Shown piece after piece: positions 1-11,069 of a stretch of 64,000 nucleotides of DNA. Every line of letters begins with the position of its first letter. The stretch's first letter is position 1. The notes under the pieces were generated by a model. That model searched no databases. It worked only from the letters and a program-made list of their open reading frames with translations, and was not told where the DNA came from. The stretch comes from JAEXOD01 sp963667875 (GTDB taxonomy: Bacteria > Bacteroidota > Ignavibacteria > Ignavibacteriales > Melioribacteraceae), in the NCBI GenBank assembly GCA_963667875.2, contig CAXXGC010000002.1, forward strand, positions 620,001 through 684,000, in the 5' to 3' direction. The position numbers and the translations under genes are program-made.

Positions 1-157
1 CTTGCAAATTTAATTTTATTTATTCAGCTTAATCTTAAAAAAAATCGATAAATTGATTTTAAAATACCCTGCCCTTAATAGCATACTTCAAAAAAAAATT
101 ATCCCATAACCCACAAAACAATCAATCGCTAATTGTAAAACACAATGGTTTACATCA

Positions 158-1365
158 TTATTTTGTTAGTATCATTTTTTTCACTAAATAATCATTATTT
201 TGTATCAATTGATAATAATATGTACCGCTTGCCAGCTTATATTTTTGCGAATCAAAATTTATTTGGTATTGTCCCTTGTTTTTGAATTCGTTAACAAGTT
301 CGGCTATTTTTCTACCAATTAAATCATAAACAATTACTTTTACGTTGCCTTCATTTGCAACCGAATATTTTATTGTGGTACTTGGATTAAATGGATTAGG
401 GTAGTTTTGTTCTAAAGTAAAAGATTTTATTGCAGGGGTTTCATTTTTGTTTACCGAAGTAACAGTATCACCATTTTCATCTATTAATAAATACGAGATA
501 TACAAACTTGTAGCATTGCTGCTATCAGGTTCCAATGAAACATTTCGATTTGATGAAAACACCAATGTTTTTCCATTTTCAGATATCCATGGATAATACT
601 CTACGCCTCGTTTGTGTAAATTGCCAACATTAACACGTTTTTCATTGATGTTTAGGTAAAAGATATTTCCCCAATAATTTGCCACAGTATCCCAATAACA
701 TACACATAAATCCAAACTCCATTCTTCTTCTGTTCTATATTTCCCAAAATACAATTTTCTTTTATCTTTGGTTAAACTATGTCCCATCATTCTAGCACCC
801 CCAATAGGATGCAACCTAAAACTGTCAACTTTTATCCATTGATTAATTTTCTTGTTAAAAATAAAGTAATTCAATTGATTTAAACCTGAGGTAGCATAAA
901 CAGTATCTCTATTTATTTCATATGCATATGAATCAGCGTAATTAGAATTAATATTCGGTCCTATATTATAAGTCTGACCCCAATCGTTAGTTATTGTGTC
1001 CCAATCTGAATACCAGATGTCCCAACCACCATAACCTCCATATCCAGAAAATAAAGTCTTCTGCTATTTCGGCTTATCGAACAATCCCGTGTATAAACCA
1101 CACCAGGATTTATATTTGTATTTAACAAAATTGGTTTTTCCCATTTCCCATTATTTTTAACTGAACGATAAATATTTGCCATAGCAAAATATATAGTGTC
1201 AAAGTTTGGTGTTAGTGAAGGGGCTTCTATCCAATTATATGGTACATTAAAAACCGAATCCAACAAAACAGGTTCGCTCCAGACTTCAGGGGCTGTCGTC
1301 CAATTTTGGGGTAATATTTGTATACAAAACAACATAAAAACAATTAATAAATTTAACTTTTTCAT
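158..1365 (-). pseudogene. T9SS-sorted WD40/PD40-like secreted protein, frameshifted
   Basis: Two reading frames form one broken gene. The N-terminal frame (1365 to 991) begins with a signal peptide (MKKLNLLIVFMLFCIQILPQ). The C-terminal frame is open from about 1051 down to 158 and ends in a T9SS type A sorting domain (NYPNPFNPSTTIKY ... KKMILTK). The frames meet at a TTTT run (plus-strand positions 1048-1051): adding one T restores YFSGYGGYGGWDIWYSDWD, which matches the intact paralog at 53125-54342 along its whole length. Central segments such as GGYGGWDIW and FSSNRN resemble PD40-type beta-propeller blades, so a propeller fold is inferred. The protein would be exported by Sec and anchored or released by T9SS; its ligand is unknown. 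The break is either a real pseudogenising indel or a homopolymer error in the assembly. Confidence 0.85.
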
Positions 1366-2009
1366 TTTGCGCCTATTTACCCAAAATATAAAAAATATTT
1401 ACACGTAATAATAAATGGCTGTTAATTCGAAGATGTTTAATTTTAACCATTTCACCAACTCCTGTAAATCTTTTACCTAAAAACCAATTTATCCATCAAC
1501 AATTTTGCTTGTAAATCCGCTTAGATCAAAAAAAAAATCAAATTAATGTTTTACCCGCCTTAGGAAAACCAAATAAAGACCATCCTTATTATTCCCAAAT
1601 TACCGGCACTTATTTTATTAAAATATTCCTTAAGTCCAACATATTAAATCGTAATAATAAATGCAAGTATTATTTTTTATTATGGCCAACTAATTACCTA
1701 TGTATTATTTTTCATTCTTTTGCCAAGAATTTAAAATGGTTAAAAAGATGATAGGGGAAAGGTATAATGATTTTTTGGGGGTCTAGTACATTGCTCTTTG
1801 GTAATTAAATCTTTAATTTTAATGGCATTATTTTAATAATTGAATAAAAATTAACATTTGGCATTATTAACAAAGATATATTAATTTATTGCAGCATTTT
1901 TGTTCAATAAAAAATTGCCGGAAAATGAATTTTGAAAGCACATTCAACAACTTTAGCTTGTTGATAAAAACAACAATTTTAGACTAATAATTTTGGATTT
2001 AGGCATAAA
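1366..2009. other. Intergenic region with segment duplicated at 55.15-55.42 kb
   Basis: No gene was seen. Positions about 1434-1715 are clearly similar to about 55149-55420, with shared phrases such as TTTTAACCAT(T/G)TCACCAACTC and CCTTAGGAAAACCAA. The similarity continues the duplication of the neighbouring T9SS gene into its upstream region. The rest, up to the DUF2867-like gene, is AT-rich spacer without recognised signals. Confidence 0.6.
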
Positions 2010-2564
2010 ATGAAAATAATAAAAGCAGAAATCCCCAAAAACTCCTCACTATATCCCAACCGTAGCAGCTATAATTACAGTGATAGTTATGAGGGGATAA
2101 TAAATGATAAAAACAATATAATAGGTATTGTTGATGTTGCCAAAGCATTTTTACAGCTCGGGCCAAAGTGGATTGATTATCTTTTAACGTTAAGAAACAA
2201 AATTGTTTCAGTATTTGGACTAAAAACCACTAATGATATAAATGAAACAAAACATTCCAATAGCTATAAATTTGAACCCGGTGAACAGGTTGGTATTTTT
2301 AAGGTTTTCAGCAAAACAAATAATGAAATTATTTTAGGGGAAGATGATAAACATTTGAATTTTAGAGTTTCATTATTTTTGAAAGAATCCGATGATAATA
2401 AATTAATAAAAATTGTTACTATAACAACAATAGTAATATATAATAATTGGTTTGGAAAGCTTTATTTTTTCCCCGTTAAACCATTTCATAAAATAATTGT
2501 TCGGGTAACAATGAAACAAAATCTTGAAAAATTAGAAATTAATTCACAGCAGAAAAAAGAATAA
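2010..2564 (+). CDS. DUF2867 family protein
   Basis: This 184-residue cytoplasmic-looking protein has no signal peptide. The second half carries the features remembered for the DUF2867 family: GEDDKHLNFRVSLFL near residues 110-125, then a beta-rich stretch and NNWFGKLYFFPVKPFHKIIV near 145-165. In other bacteria this domain occurs alone or at the C-terminus of NAD(P)-binding short-chain dehydrogenase-like proteins; its biochemical role is not established. The gene lies 48 bp upstream of a small membrane protein on the same strand, so the two may be co-transcribed. The family assignment rests on motif recognition; the function is unknown. Confidence 0.75.
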   Translation: MKIIKAEIPKNSSLYPNRSSYNYSDSYEGIINDKNNIIGIVDVAKAFLQLGPKWIDYLLTLRNKIVSVFGLKTTNDINETKHSNSYKFEPGEQVGIFKVFSKTNNEIILGEDDKHLNFRVSLFLKESDDNKLIKIVTITTIVIYNNWFGKLYFFPVKPFHKIIVRVTMKQNLEKLEINSQQKKE

Positions 2565-2612
2565 TTCAATATTTAAGCATAACAAAACTTCACATTAATC
2601 AGATAACATAAA

Positions 2613-3047
2613 ATGAAAATATTAAAAAAAATCACCAATGGTATATTACTTATAATAATAGGAATATTACACACTCAGTTTGTTATTTCCAATGACGGGT
2701 GCGGGAAACAGTTTGCAAAATTTTCAGATTCATATTTTTTTAAAATAAGCAAAGGACTTGATGAATTACCGGTAGTGGCTGGTAAAACAAATGTTGAAAC
2801 CTTTGCGGTATTTTGGTTTTTTTATTTTGGTATTTTACTTATTCCGTTAGGTCTATTAGTACATTCAATTGAAAAAGAAAAGAGGATTTTACCCCATTAT
2901 TTCACAATTTCATATTTAATATTTGTGCTTTTAGGTTGTTATATGATTCCAAACTCAGGTATGACATTTATTATGCTGCCGCATGCTGTTTATATGCTGG
3001 TAATTAATTATGTAAAAGCTAAAAAGGCACAAACATCCAATCTTTAA
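2613..3047 (+). CDS. Small four-helix membrane protein (DUF6463-like)
   Basis: The 144-residue protein is hydrophobic with four probable membrane segments, at about residues 8-27, 66-85, 95-113 and 117-135. The conserved-looking starts of helices (GILHTQFV near 17-24, and MLPHAVYMLV near 121-130) resemble small DUF6463-type inner-membrane proteins of Bacteroidota, but this is from memory and moderate at best. It follows the DUF2867-like gene by 48 bp in the same direction, which suggests an operon of two genes. No catalytic motif is visible, and no function is proposed. Confidence 0.55.
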   Translation: MKILKKITNGILLIIIGILHTQFVISNDGCGKQFAKFSDSYFFKISKGLDELPVVAGKTNVETFAVFWFFYFGILLIPLGLLVHSIEKEKRILPHYFTISYLIFVLLGCYMIPNSGMTFIMLPHAVYMLVINYVKAKKAQTSNL

Positions 3048-3059
3048 GATGCTGCGTTA

Positions 3060-3720
3060 GAATTTAAAAACGAACTCATTCGTCTATAAAGCTGCCGGTC
3101 TGGCACCCCAAACCGCATGGAAGAGCTGTGTAATGTTTGTAATTACGTGTCACACCACCAACGACCAGAACTCCGGCGGTGGATGTAGCATAAGTCGGAT
3201 TTTTGAAATATCTTAAATTAATAATCCTCATGTTATGTTATTTTGATCATCGATATTGTGTTGTTTTATATTGTTTAATATAAAAGACATTCCCTTCTCT
3301 TTTATGCAATGCGTACCAGCGGTAGGTAAACGTGTTTACTTAAGCAAATTACTCCATTTTATGCAACCCCACTTTCGGGGGTTGAAACCGGCACTAATGG
3401 TTCCGAGGTCTAATGATATGTAACGCCTTCAGCGTTATTACGCAATAAGTTGATTTTCAGTATTTAAATTTCAATTTGTATTAAAGGATTATATAAAAAC
3501 CCCAAATGGGGTTTCATATCAGTAGCCTGAACGCTAAAAAAAGAATCACAACCCCGTAAGTGGGTAACATTGTAGGAATGAAGAATAGATAATCCTTAAG
3601 TTGACATGTTTACCGGCTACCGGCAGGCATTGCTTTTTAAGAGAGGCGCCCGGCTACTTTTGAGACGAGTGAGTTCTATTTTTGTAGTTATGCGACATCC
3701 ACCTGCGGTTTGCCACCATT
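3060..3720. repeat. Composite intergenic inverted-repeat element
   Basis: The 3048-4029 gap has no gene. Its first 670 bp is built of nested inverted repeats. An outer pair (about 3064-3095, ACTCATTCGTCTATAAAGC, against about 3655-3690) and an inner pair (about 3298-3342, GCAATGC..ACC..GGTAAAC..ACTTAAG, against about 3593-3640) enclose a copy of an interspersed repeat. That copy (about 3330-3448) contains AACCCCACTTTCGGGGGTT and ATGTAACGCCTTCAGCGTTA and recurs in reverse at 41884-42010 and 45906-46010. The rest of the gap (3720-4029) is AT-rich with nothing recognised. Such hairpin mosaics are non-coding; their mobility is inferred. Confidence 0.6.
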
Positions 3721-4029
3721 GAATCTATAATATTATATTTCATTTTTGTTTTGTTTTGTGTTTCTCAATATATCTGTTTTTAGATTTTCCACTAATTTTA
3801 CCAAAGAGCTGTTTTAATTCATAACTATTTTATATAAACTATTAATAGAAAAAGAATTACAGATTATTCCAACACCCATTAAAAACTTTTCCTTATAATT
3901 GCACGCAAAAAATATTTAAATTTTTCTTTTTTTTATATTAATAAATACAGTAAATTATATAACTTATTTTAATGTTTTAAAATGAGTTTAGAAACTTTTA
4001 AATACTAAAATTGTATAATAATTACAAAA

Positions 4030-4461
4030 ATGAAAGGCATCAAACTGGATATTATAGATAAAAGCAATTACTTCCGTGGAATTTTACTTTTAATTCGTAA
4101 AGATTTCCACATCTCTTCACCTGAAAGAGACTTTGTATTTAGAATTGGTAAAGCGTTAGGATTTGATCGTGAGTTTATTGACGATAGCATAAAAGATTTA
4201 TTATATAACGAATATATTGAAGATAATCCGCCTAAATTTTCGGACCCCGAAATAGCTAAAAGTTTTATTATTGACGGATTAAAGATGGTTTCTACCGATG
4301 CGGCTTTAGACCCTAACGAATTAAGTTTTTTAACTAAAACCGCAGAAAACAATTCTGTTTCCGACATTTGGTTTAACGAGGTATTAAATACCGATTATAA
4401 AGTTAGTTTTAGTTCAGCCGGAACCGAAAATGTAAATTTTGAAGTGGCTAATTATATTTAA
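4030..4461 (+). CDS. TerB-like hypothetical protein
   Basis: The protein has 143 residues, no signal peptide and no membrane segment, and is mostly helical. The segments SPERDFVFRIGKALGFD (about 33-49) and DAALDPNELSFLTKTAE (about 91-107) resemble the helix pairs of TerB/tellurite-resistance-like domains, in which acidic residues bind metal. The match is by pattern only. It stands alone after a 980-bp repeat-rich gap and 109 bp before the carboxypeptidase gene. The function is unknown. Confidence 0.6.
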   Translation: MKGIKLDIIDKSNYFRGILLLIRKDFHISSPERDFVFRIGKALGFDREFIDDSIKDLLYNEYIEDNPPKFSDPEIAKSFIIDGLKMVSTDAALDPNELSFLTKTAENNSVSDIWFNEVLNTDYKVSFSSAGTENVNFEVANYI

Positions 4462-4570
4462 TCTTTATTGTTGTTTATAGTTTGTTTTTACTTTTTTCTT
4501 TTTTATTTTAATATTTGTATTAAATAAAATGATGATAACAAGCTATTTATGAACAATTAGGATTGATACT

Positions 4571-5629
4571 ATGATTAACCGTAGAGACTTATTAAAAGTT
4601 GGAGCTTTAGCTTCGGCTTCTGCAATTATACCTTTTAATGGTTTATTTGCAAAAACAAAATTATTTTCCGACTCCATTCAAACAATAAAACCACCACGAT
4701 TAAAAATTGGCGATACTATTGGTCTTGCTGTTCCCGGAAGTTCAATTAACGAGGAGGAATTGCAGGATTCTATTACAAACATGGAAAAGCTTGGATTTAA
4801 AGTTTTTCATACAGATAGAATTTTGAAAAAAACAGGTTTTCTTGGCGGCACCGATCAGGAACGCGCGGCCGATATTAACGAACTATTTGCCAACAAAGAA
4901 ATTAAAGCAATTGTTTGCGCACGCGGCGGTTATGGTTGTAATCGTCTTGCCGAATTAATTGATTATAATATTGTTAAAGCAAATCCAAAAATTGTTTGCG
5001 GATATAGCGATATTACAACTTTATTGTATTTCCTTTATTCACAAACCGGACTGGTTTGTTTTCACGGACCTGTTGCAACATCTACATTTAATGAATTTTC
5101 CGTAAACAATTTTATGAATACTTTAGTTGAACCTAAAGATACTTTTACAATGAAAAGTGCTGACGAGGATAAAGATAAACCCGATTATAAACGTATGGTC
5201 ATTAATCCGGGTACTGCCGAAGGAATACTTGTAGGAGGTAATTTATCGCTTGTTGTTGGTCAAATTGGCACACCTTACGATATTAATTTAGATAATAAAA
5301 TTTTGTTTATTGAAGAAGTTGGTGAAGAACCATATAGAATTGACAGAATGTTAACTCAACTTTTGCAAGCGGGCAAATTAAAAAACGTTGCCGGAATTGC
5401 AATGGGTGTATTCAGCGGATGTGAAGAGAAAAAACAGGATCCCGAATATAAAGATGCTTTTACATTACGCGAAGTAATAGAAGAAAGATTGGGGAAATTA
5501 AAAGTACCCATGATTTATGGTTTATCATTTGGACATATTACCAATAAATTTACATTGCCTTTTGGTATTAAAGCACGTCTTGATACGGAAAATGCATCTA
5601 TTACCTTGTTAGAAAAGGCTGTAGAATAA
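4571..5629 (+). CDS. LD-carboxypeptidase (peptidase family S66), Tat-exported
   Basis: Members of family S66 remove the terminal D-alanine from cytoplasmic or periplasmic muropeptides during peptidoglycan recycling; MccF relatives cleave microcin C. The N-terminus MINRRDLLKVGALASASAIIP is a twin-arginine signal, so this copy should work in the periplasm. The nucleophile sits in GYSD (Ser146). The expected glutamate lies in FIEEVGEEPYRIDRM (about 245-259) and the histidine in SFGHITNKFTLPFG (about 316-329), which completes the Ser-Glu-His triad. The length of 352 residues is normal for the family plus a signal peptide. The gene stops 6 bp before priA, so the two are probably co-transcribed. 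Confidence 0.9.
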   Translation: MINRRDLLKVGALASASAIIPFNGLFAKTKLFSDSIQTIKPPRLKIGDTIGLAVPGSSINEEELQDSITNMEKLGFKVFHTDRILKKTGFLGGTDQERAADINELFANKEIKAIVCARGGYGCNRLAELIDYNIVKANPKIVCGYSDITTLLYFLYSQTGLVCFHGPVATSTFNEFSVNNFMNTLVEPKDTFTMKSADEDKDKPDYKRMVINPGTAEGILVGGNLSLVVGQIGTPYDINLDNKILFIEEVGEEPYRIDRMLTQLLQAGKLKNVAGIAMGVFSGCEEKKQDPEYKDAFTLREVIEERLGKLKVPMIYGLSFGHITNKFTLPFGIKARLDTENASITLLEKAVE

Positions 5630-5635
5630 ATCCTT

Positions 5636-8100
5636 ATGTTTGCTTTAGTTGTATTTCCCCTGCCATTTAGAAACAGCTTCACATATTCAATTCCGGTTGA
5701 TTATGAGGAGCTTGTTAATGTTGGAACACGTGTTGTTGTGCCTTTTGGCAAACGTGTTTTATCGGGATTTGTAATTGGGCTGACAAAAGAAACTGATATT
5801 AAAAACCAAATTAGACCTATAATTGATATTATTGACGAAACGCCTGTTTTTGATGAAAATTCGTTAAAATTTTACGAATGGCTGTCGGAATATTATTTAT
5901 GTTCAGTCGGCGAGGCATTACGTAATTCTATCCCCCCAGGATTAGAAATTGAATCCAGACGGCAAATTATTGCGGATTGTGAACAATGCAATCAGCTTTT
6001 AAATGAAGAGAAAAATAAAAACAGTACAAAAGCAAAACTTTTAAATATTTTAGCCCTCAAAGAGTCCGTAAATATTTCCTTTTTACAAAAAACAGTCGAA
6101 AAAAAGAATATTTATTCCGTACTTAAAGGTTTGGAAAAGTTAGGTGCAATTACCATAACCGACACCATTGAAGACGCAAAAGTAAAAGTAAAAAAAGTTA
6201 AATATGTTGAACTTGCTGATACTTTTGATAGAATATACGGAATGATTACCGAACTTGAAGCAAAATCTCCAAAGCAGATAATAATTCTATTGGAATTGTT
6301 ATCTGCCAAAGGGAAACCAATTAAACTTAGTGCTTTACTGGAAAAAACTCAAAGTAGCCAAACATCTATAAATTCTCTTGAATCTAAAAAATTAGTACGT
6401 GTGTTTTTTAAAGAAGTTGAACGGATACATACCGAAACTTACAAAGAAGAAAACACCGATATTGAATTAACGGATAATCAAAAAGATATTGTAACCAAAG
6501 TAAATACCGATATTATAAATAAAGAATTTACCCCTTATTTATTGTATGGAGTTACAGGAAGCGGCAAAACACAAGTGTATATTGAACTTGCAAAACAAGC
6601 CTTAAAAATTGGGCGTTCGGTTTTAATTCTGGTCCCGGAAATTTCTTTAACCCCCCAAATGATGACCCGGTTTTTAAATACATTTAAAAATAAGGTAGCT
6701 TTAATACACAGCAAGATGTCGCTGGGCGAAAGATATGATTCGTGGCGCGGAATAATTAAAGGAAAATATACTGTTGTTATTGGCGCAAGATCTGCACTGT
6801 TTGCCCCCATTAAAGATATTGGATTGATAGTTGTTGATGAAGAACATGATTCCAGTTATAAACAAACTGATCTGCCGCCAAAATTTAACGCACGCGATTC
6901 GGCAATTATAAAAGCAAAAATGAATAATTGTCCAATTATTTTAGGTTCGGCTACGCCTTCGGTTGAAAGCATGTATAATGCAATTTCCAATAAATATCAA
7001 CTATTGCGCCTTCCCGAACGTGTTGATGATGCAAAAATGCCTATTATTAAATTAATTGACATGCTTGAAGCAAAAAAACATAAACAAGTTGAAAATATAT
7101 TTTCTAAAGAATTAATAGCGGAAATAAAAAACCGAATCGAAAAAAAGAAGGTGTTATTATCCTTCAAAACAGAAGAGGTTTTGCAACACAAGTATACTGT
7201 GACGATTGCGGCGAAATTGAAAATTGTCCCGATTGCAGTGTTGGACTTGTTCATCACATTGATAAAAATATTTTACGGTGCCATTATTGCGGATTTACTA
7301 AACCAATTCCACGCAGCTGTTCAAAATGCGGTTCAATTCATCTTAAATTTTTTGGCACAGGAACTCAGCGTGTAGAAGATGAACTTGCTTATTATCTGCC
7401 TAACTATAAAATTGAGCGTATCGATTCCGATACAATGGAAACAAAAGGCAAATTTGGCGATATTATGAATAGTTTCCGAAACGGTGATATTGATATTTTA
7501 GTCGGAACGCAAATTGTGTCAAAAGGATTGGATTTTGCTAATGTTACACTTGTTGGTGTTGTTTCGGCGGAAACTTCGTTATGGATGCCCGATTTTAGAG
7601 CTGATGAAAGAACTTTTCAATTATTAACCCAAGTAGCGGGTCGAGCAGGACGAAGTAAAACCGAAGGTGAAGTTTTAATTCAAACTCAAAATCCTAATAA
7701 TTTTGTATTAAAAAAAGTTTTAGAAAATGATTACAATGGTTTTTTTGAACATGAACTTAAAATTAGAGAATTAAATAATTATCCTCCTTTTGCACGGCTT
7801 GCTTTAATAGAAGCAAAAGGAGAAGATGAAAATGAAACCAGATTGGCAATTATGCAATTTTATAATATTTTACTTAAAGAAGGCGGAAAACTAACAATTA
7901 CTAATCCTTTCCCTGCCGTTATTGCTAAAATTAAAAAAACTTATCGTTTTCATATATTAATTAAATGCCCACGTAAACTTGACCCGTCGGCAAAATATTT
8001 GCGCACCGCAATATTAAATTCGTATGCTTTATACAACCAAACAGCCCGATTTAAGGATATAAAAATTATTATTGATGTTGACCCTCAAACAATAATGTAA
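5636..8100 (+). CDS. priA: Primosomal protein N' (PriA helicase), apparent frameshift
   Basis: PriA is the 3'-5' helicase that reloads the replisome at stalled forks. The first frame (5636-7375) holds the N-terminal DNA-binding domain (LPFRNSFTYSIP, GTRVVVPFGKR), Walker A (GVTGSGKT, about residue 305-312) and DEEH (about 400). It then loses meaning after IEKKK. Moving one base at the seven-A run 7140-7146 restores GVIILQNRRGFATQ and the four zinc-binding cysteine pairs (CDDC, CPDC, CHYC, CSKC). The frame then stays open through GTQIVSKGLDF and QVAGRAGR to 8100. An eighth A in the run would repair the gene to about 821 codons, the usual length. PriA is rarely lost, so a homopolymer assembly error is the likeliest cause. 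Confidence 0.9.
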
Positions 8101-8120
8101 TTTTTTTTGGCCCCTGTTTT

Positions 8121-11069
8121 TTATTGCAGCAAAATCATCTTTTTGGTAACGTTAAATTTACCTGCCTTCAGTTTATAAAAATAAATTCCGCTGCTTAAAT
8201 TGTGCGTTTCCCACTGTTTTATATAATTACCGGCAATAAGATTTTCGTTTACCAATGTAGTCACTTCTTTACCTAAAATATCATAAATTTTTAACGTTAC
8301 AAATTCATTTTGGGGTAATGAAAAGCTGATTTGGGTATTGGGATTAAATGGGTTTGGATAGTTTTGATCTAATACAAAAACTGCGGGTACATTTTCAAAT
8401 GATACTTCCACTTCATTACTGTACGTAAAATTTTCATCGGTATCAATTTGTTTTAAACGATAAAAATAAACTCCTTCAGTATTAAGCTTATCAGTAAATA
8501 AATAATTCTTTGGCGAGTTTGAATTTCCGTAACCTTCAACAAATCCAATCTTCCCCCAATCCTCATACGCTGTTTTACGTTCAATTTCAAATCCGTAATT
8601 ATTAATTTCAATTGCTGTAACCCAATCTAATGCAACTGAATTTTGTTTAATATTTCCGGAAAATGAAACAAGTTCAACCGGCAAAGCAGAACTTGATGGA
8701 GTAACAATACCCTGTATCCGCCAGTCGTTAGTACTTGTTAACCAAAATCCGCCGGAATAAATACTGCTTCGCGAATAGATACCTGTAATGTTGGCCTTAA
8801 AATAAGTATTGCTTCCTTCTGTAAAATATAGGACAAGATGATAATTGTTACCAACTGTTACATTAACATTTGCCGATTCCATATTTATGTAGTTGCATGT
8901 ATACGGTAATACATTGGCACTTGCCACCGATACAGTATTCCCCAATTTAGAACCCGGCAAACCGGAATCATCAGACCATATTTCGGCATACAAATTTCCG
9001 GTAAAATTTATTTGACTTGAACCTGTATAAAAAGTAATTCCGCTCAAAATTCCCGAATTAACAGGAGTTATTTTTACAGCCATTTTTTGAGTGTTACTAA
9101 CTGATATTGAATTATCATTAGTCCATGTGTCATATTTTAGAATTTCAAAAAATGAATCATAGGATGAGTTGACACCTTTTATAACTGATTTAAATATGTT
9201 TAACTTTCCATAACCCCATGTATAGTTGGGTACAGCACCTGTTTCGGCATCGGTATTTGCGTATGAGGTTAATAACAATTTAACATTAGCATCTGTATAA
9301 TTTGGATTTTGTTGAAACAATAAAGCAACACTGCCTGTAACAACAGGAGCTGACATACTGGTACCTTGGTTTTTATGGTACAAACCGTTAACAATAATAT
9401 TGGTAGTACTTGGAATATAATTTAAAGATGTAGATGACACAATAAATTGCCCTAAAGCAGTAATATCAGGTTTTTGTATTTCGTCTCTTCTGGGTCCAAC
9501 ACTGCTGAATGCTGATATTTTATCAATTCCATATGACGTACCTCCATATTGAAAACTATTGTTGCTCGCCATCCAAGACCATTTATAAGCATACGATCCA
9601 ACGGTAATTGCATCCGAAGCGGTCCCGGGTGAACCTACACAATAAGTTGAATTTCCATTAAACCCAATAACACTCATCGATTTTGTAAACAGCCAGCCAT
9701 GATAGCTATAAGGATTGGCACTATTATTGGTTATTTTTATACTCCATATACCTTGTGCAGGAGGGTTAGCGGAGTACTTATCATACACATAAACGTAAAC
9801 ACGTCTATCTCCATTATTTGAATCATCAGCATTATATATATAAATTGCACCATCATTTGTTTCTGTGACACCCTCGGATGCATTATTTTGTGTTGCTGTT
9901 AATCCGTTTGGTGAAGTTACTTCAACAGTTACATCAGCTGAATTATTTAACCAAATATCAAAACCTGCATAGTCGTTTGCAGAACCGCTATTTGCAGTGT
10001 ATGCCCCAACCGTAAAATTGATTGTAGAATACGTTGAAGCCGCAATATTGCCCGAAAAATGAATATTGGAACTTCCATCGTTCCCGGCGGAAATAACAAC
10101 CACTTTTTTGTTTCCGCTTAAGGTATTTACCGCAATATCCTGGGGTGTTGTTCCATCGTGTGCATTTGCATGTCCACCCAAACTTAAATTAACTACAAGC
10201 GGTTTATTTAATTCATCCGCAACTAAACCGGCATAACTTAAAGCATCAATAATATCAGCTGATGAAAACGAACCATTTCCTGCTTTTACTACAAGGATAT
10301 CGGCTTTTGGGGCAATTCCTTTATATTTTAAATTACTTAAACCTTTTCCATTTCCTGCGGCAATTCCTGTCACATGGGTACCATGTCCAACAATATCATT
10401 TTCTAATACAAAACCTGCCGGAGTACCATCCAATTCATCTTCAATTTCCAATTTTGAATATTCAACACCTTTTGTCAGACCGCTAAAACTACCTCCATGC
10501 CGTTCAGCCGGCGTTTGGGTTAATCCATTATCGGTTGCGGTTTGATCCCATATATATACAATTCTGCTTTTGGTTTGATCATCCGCACCTCTAAAATCGG
10601 GATGTGACCAATCTATTCCGGTGTCAATTATACATAACAACACACCTTGGCCGGTATAGTTAGTGCTGTTAACATAACCGGACTGTAATAAATTTGCTCC
10701 TGAAATTGAGGTTGCAATATCGTTGTTTATACTTAAAATTTCAGGCAAATTTATATATTTCACTATATCAAGTTCAGCGGCTTTATAAATTTCAGCAGCT
10801 GTTAACCTTGCGGTTGCAAAACCGGGAATAGTTGAATTAATATTCAGGCCGGCACTTTTTAATTTATCGCTGTTATCGGATGTGATTATCACTTCATATA
10901 ATGTTTTTTCTTTTGAGGAGGAAACAAAAATTTTGTTTGGATTTGATTCTGTAATACTTTCCCGCCCGCTCATTAATTCATTTAATTTAAAACCGATTTT
11001 TGAATTAGATTGCGGGAAAAAATTAGACGAGTTTAGAAGCAGTAAAATAAACATGTAAAGTTTAATCAT
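8121..11069 (-). CDS. Subtilisin-like serine peptidase (S8) with T9SS sorting domain
   Basis: This 982-residue secreted peptidase has a signal peptide (MIKLYMFILLLLNSSNFFPQ). The S8 catalytic triad is complete: Asp149 in IIDTGIDWSHPDF, His229 in GHGTHVTGIAAG and Ser at about 572 in GTSMSAPVVTG. An insert of about 150 residues between the His and Ser blocks looks like a beta-sandwich (PPAQGIWSIKITN). A fibronectin-like stretch (about 800-890, ELVSFSGNIKQNSVALDW) precedes the C-terminal T9SS signal (NYPNPFNPNTQISF ... KKMILLQ). It should be exported and attached at the cell surface or released, acting on extracellular protein. Its 3' end faces that of priA across only 20 bp. Confidence 0.93.
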   Translation of the reverse strand: MIKLYMFILLLLNSSNFFPQSNSKIGFKLNELMSGRESITESNPNKIFVSSSKEKTLYEVIITSDNSDKLKSAGLNINSTIPGFATARLTAAEIYKAAELDIVKYINLPEILSINNDIATSISGANLLQSGYVNSTNYTGQGVLLCIIDTGIDWSHPDFRGADDQTKSRIVYIWDQTATDNGLTQTPAERHGGSFSGLTKGVEYSKLEIEDELDGTPAGFVLENDIVGHGTHVTGIAAGNGKGLSNLKYKGIAPKADILVVKAGNGSFSSADIIDALSYAGLVADELNKPLVVNLSLGGHANAHDGTTPQDIAVNTLSGNKKVVVISAGNDGSSNIHFSGNIAASTYSTINFTVGAYTANSGSANDYAGFDIWLNNSADVTVEVTSPNGLTATQNNASEGVTETNDGAIYIYNADDSNNGDRRVYVYVYDKYSANPPAQGIWSIKITNNSANPYSYHGWLFTKSMSVIGFNGNSTYCVGSPGTASDAITVGSYAYKWSWMASNNSFQYGGTSYGIDKISAFSSVGPRRDEIQKPDITALGQFIVSSTSLNYIPSTTNIIVNGLYHKNQGTSMSAPVVTGSVALLFQQNPNYTDANVKLLLTSYANTDAETGAVPNYTWGYGKLNIFKSVIKGVNSSYDSFFEILKYDTWTNDNSISVSNTQKMAVKITPVNSGILSGITFYTGSSQINFTGNLYAEIWSDDSGLPGSKLGNTVSVASANVLPYTCNYINMESANVNVTVGNNYHLVLYFTEGSNTYFKANITGIYSRSSIYSGGFWLTSTNDWRIQGIVTPSSSALPVELVSFSGNIKQNSVALDWVTAIEINNYGFEIERKTAYEDWGKIGFVEGYGNSNSPKNYLFTDKLNTEGVYFYRLKQIDTDENFTYSNEVEVSFENVPAVFVLDQNYPNPFNPNTQISFSLPQNEFVTLKIYDILGKEVTTLVNENLIAGNYIKQWETHNLSSGIYFYKLKAGKFNVTKKMILLQ

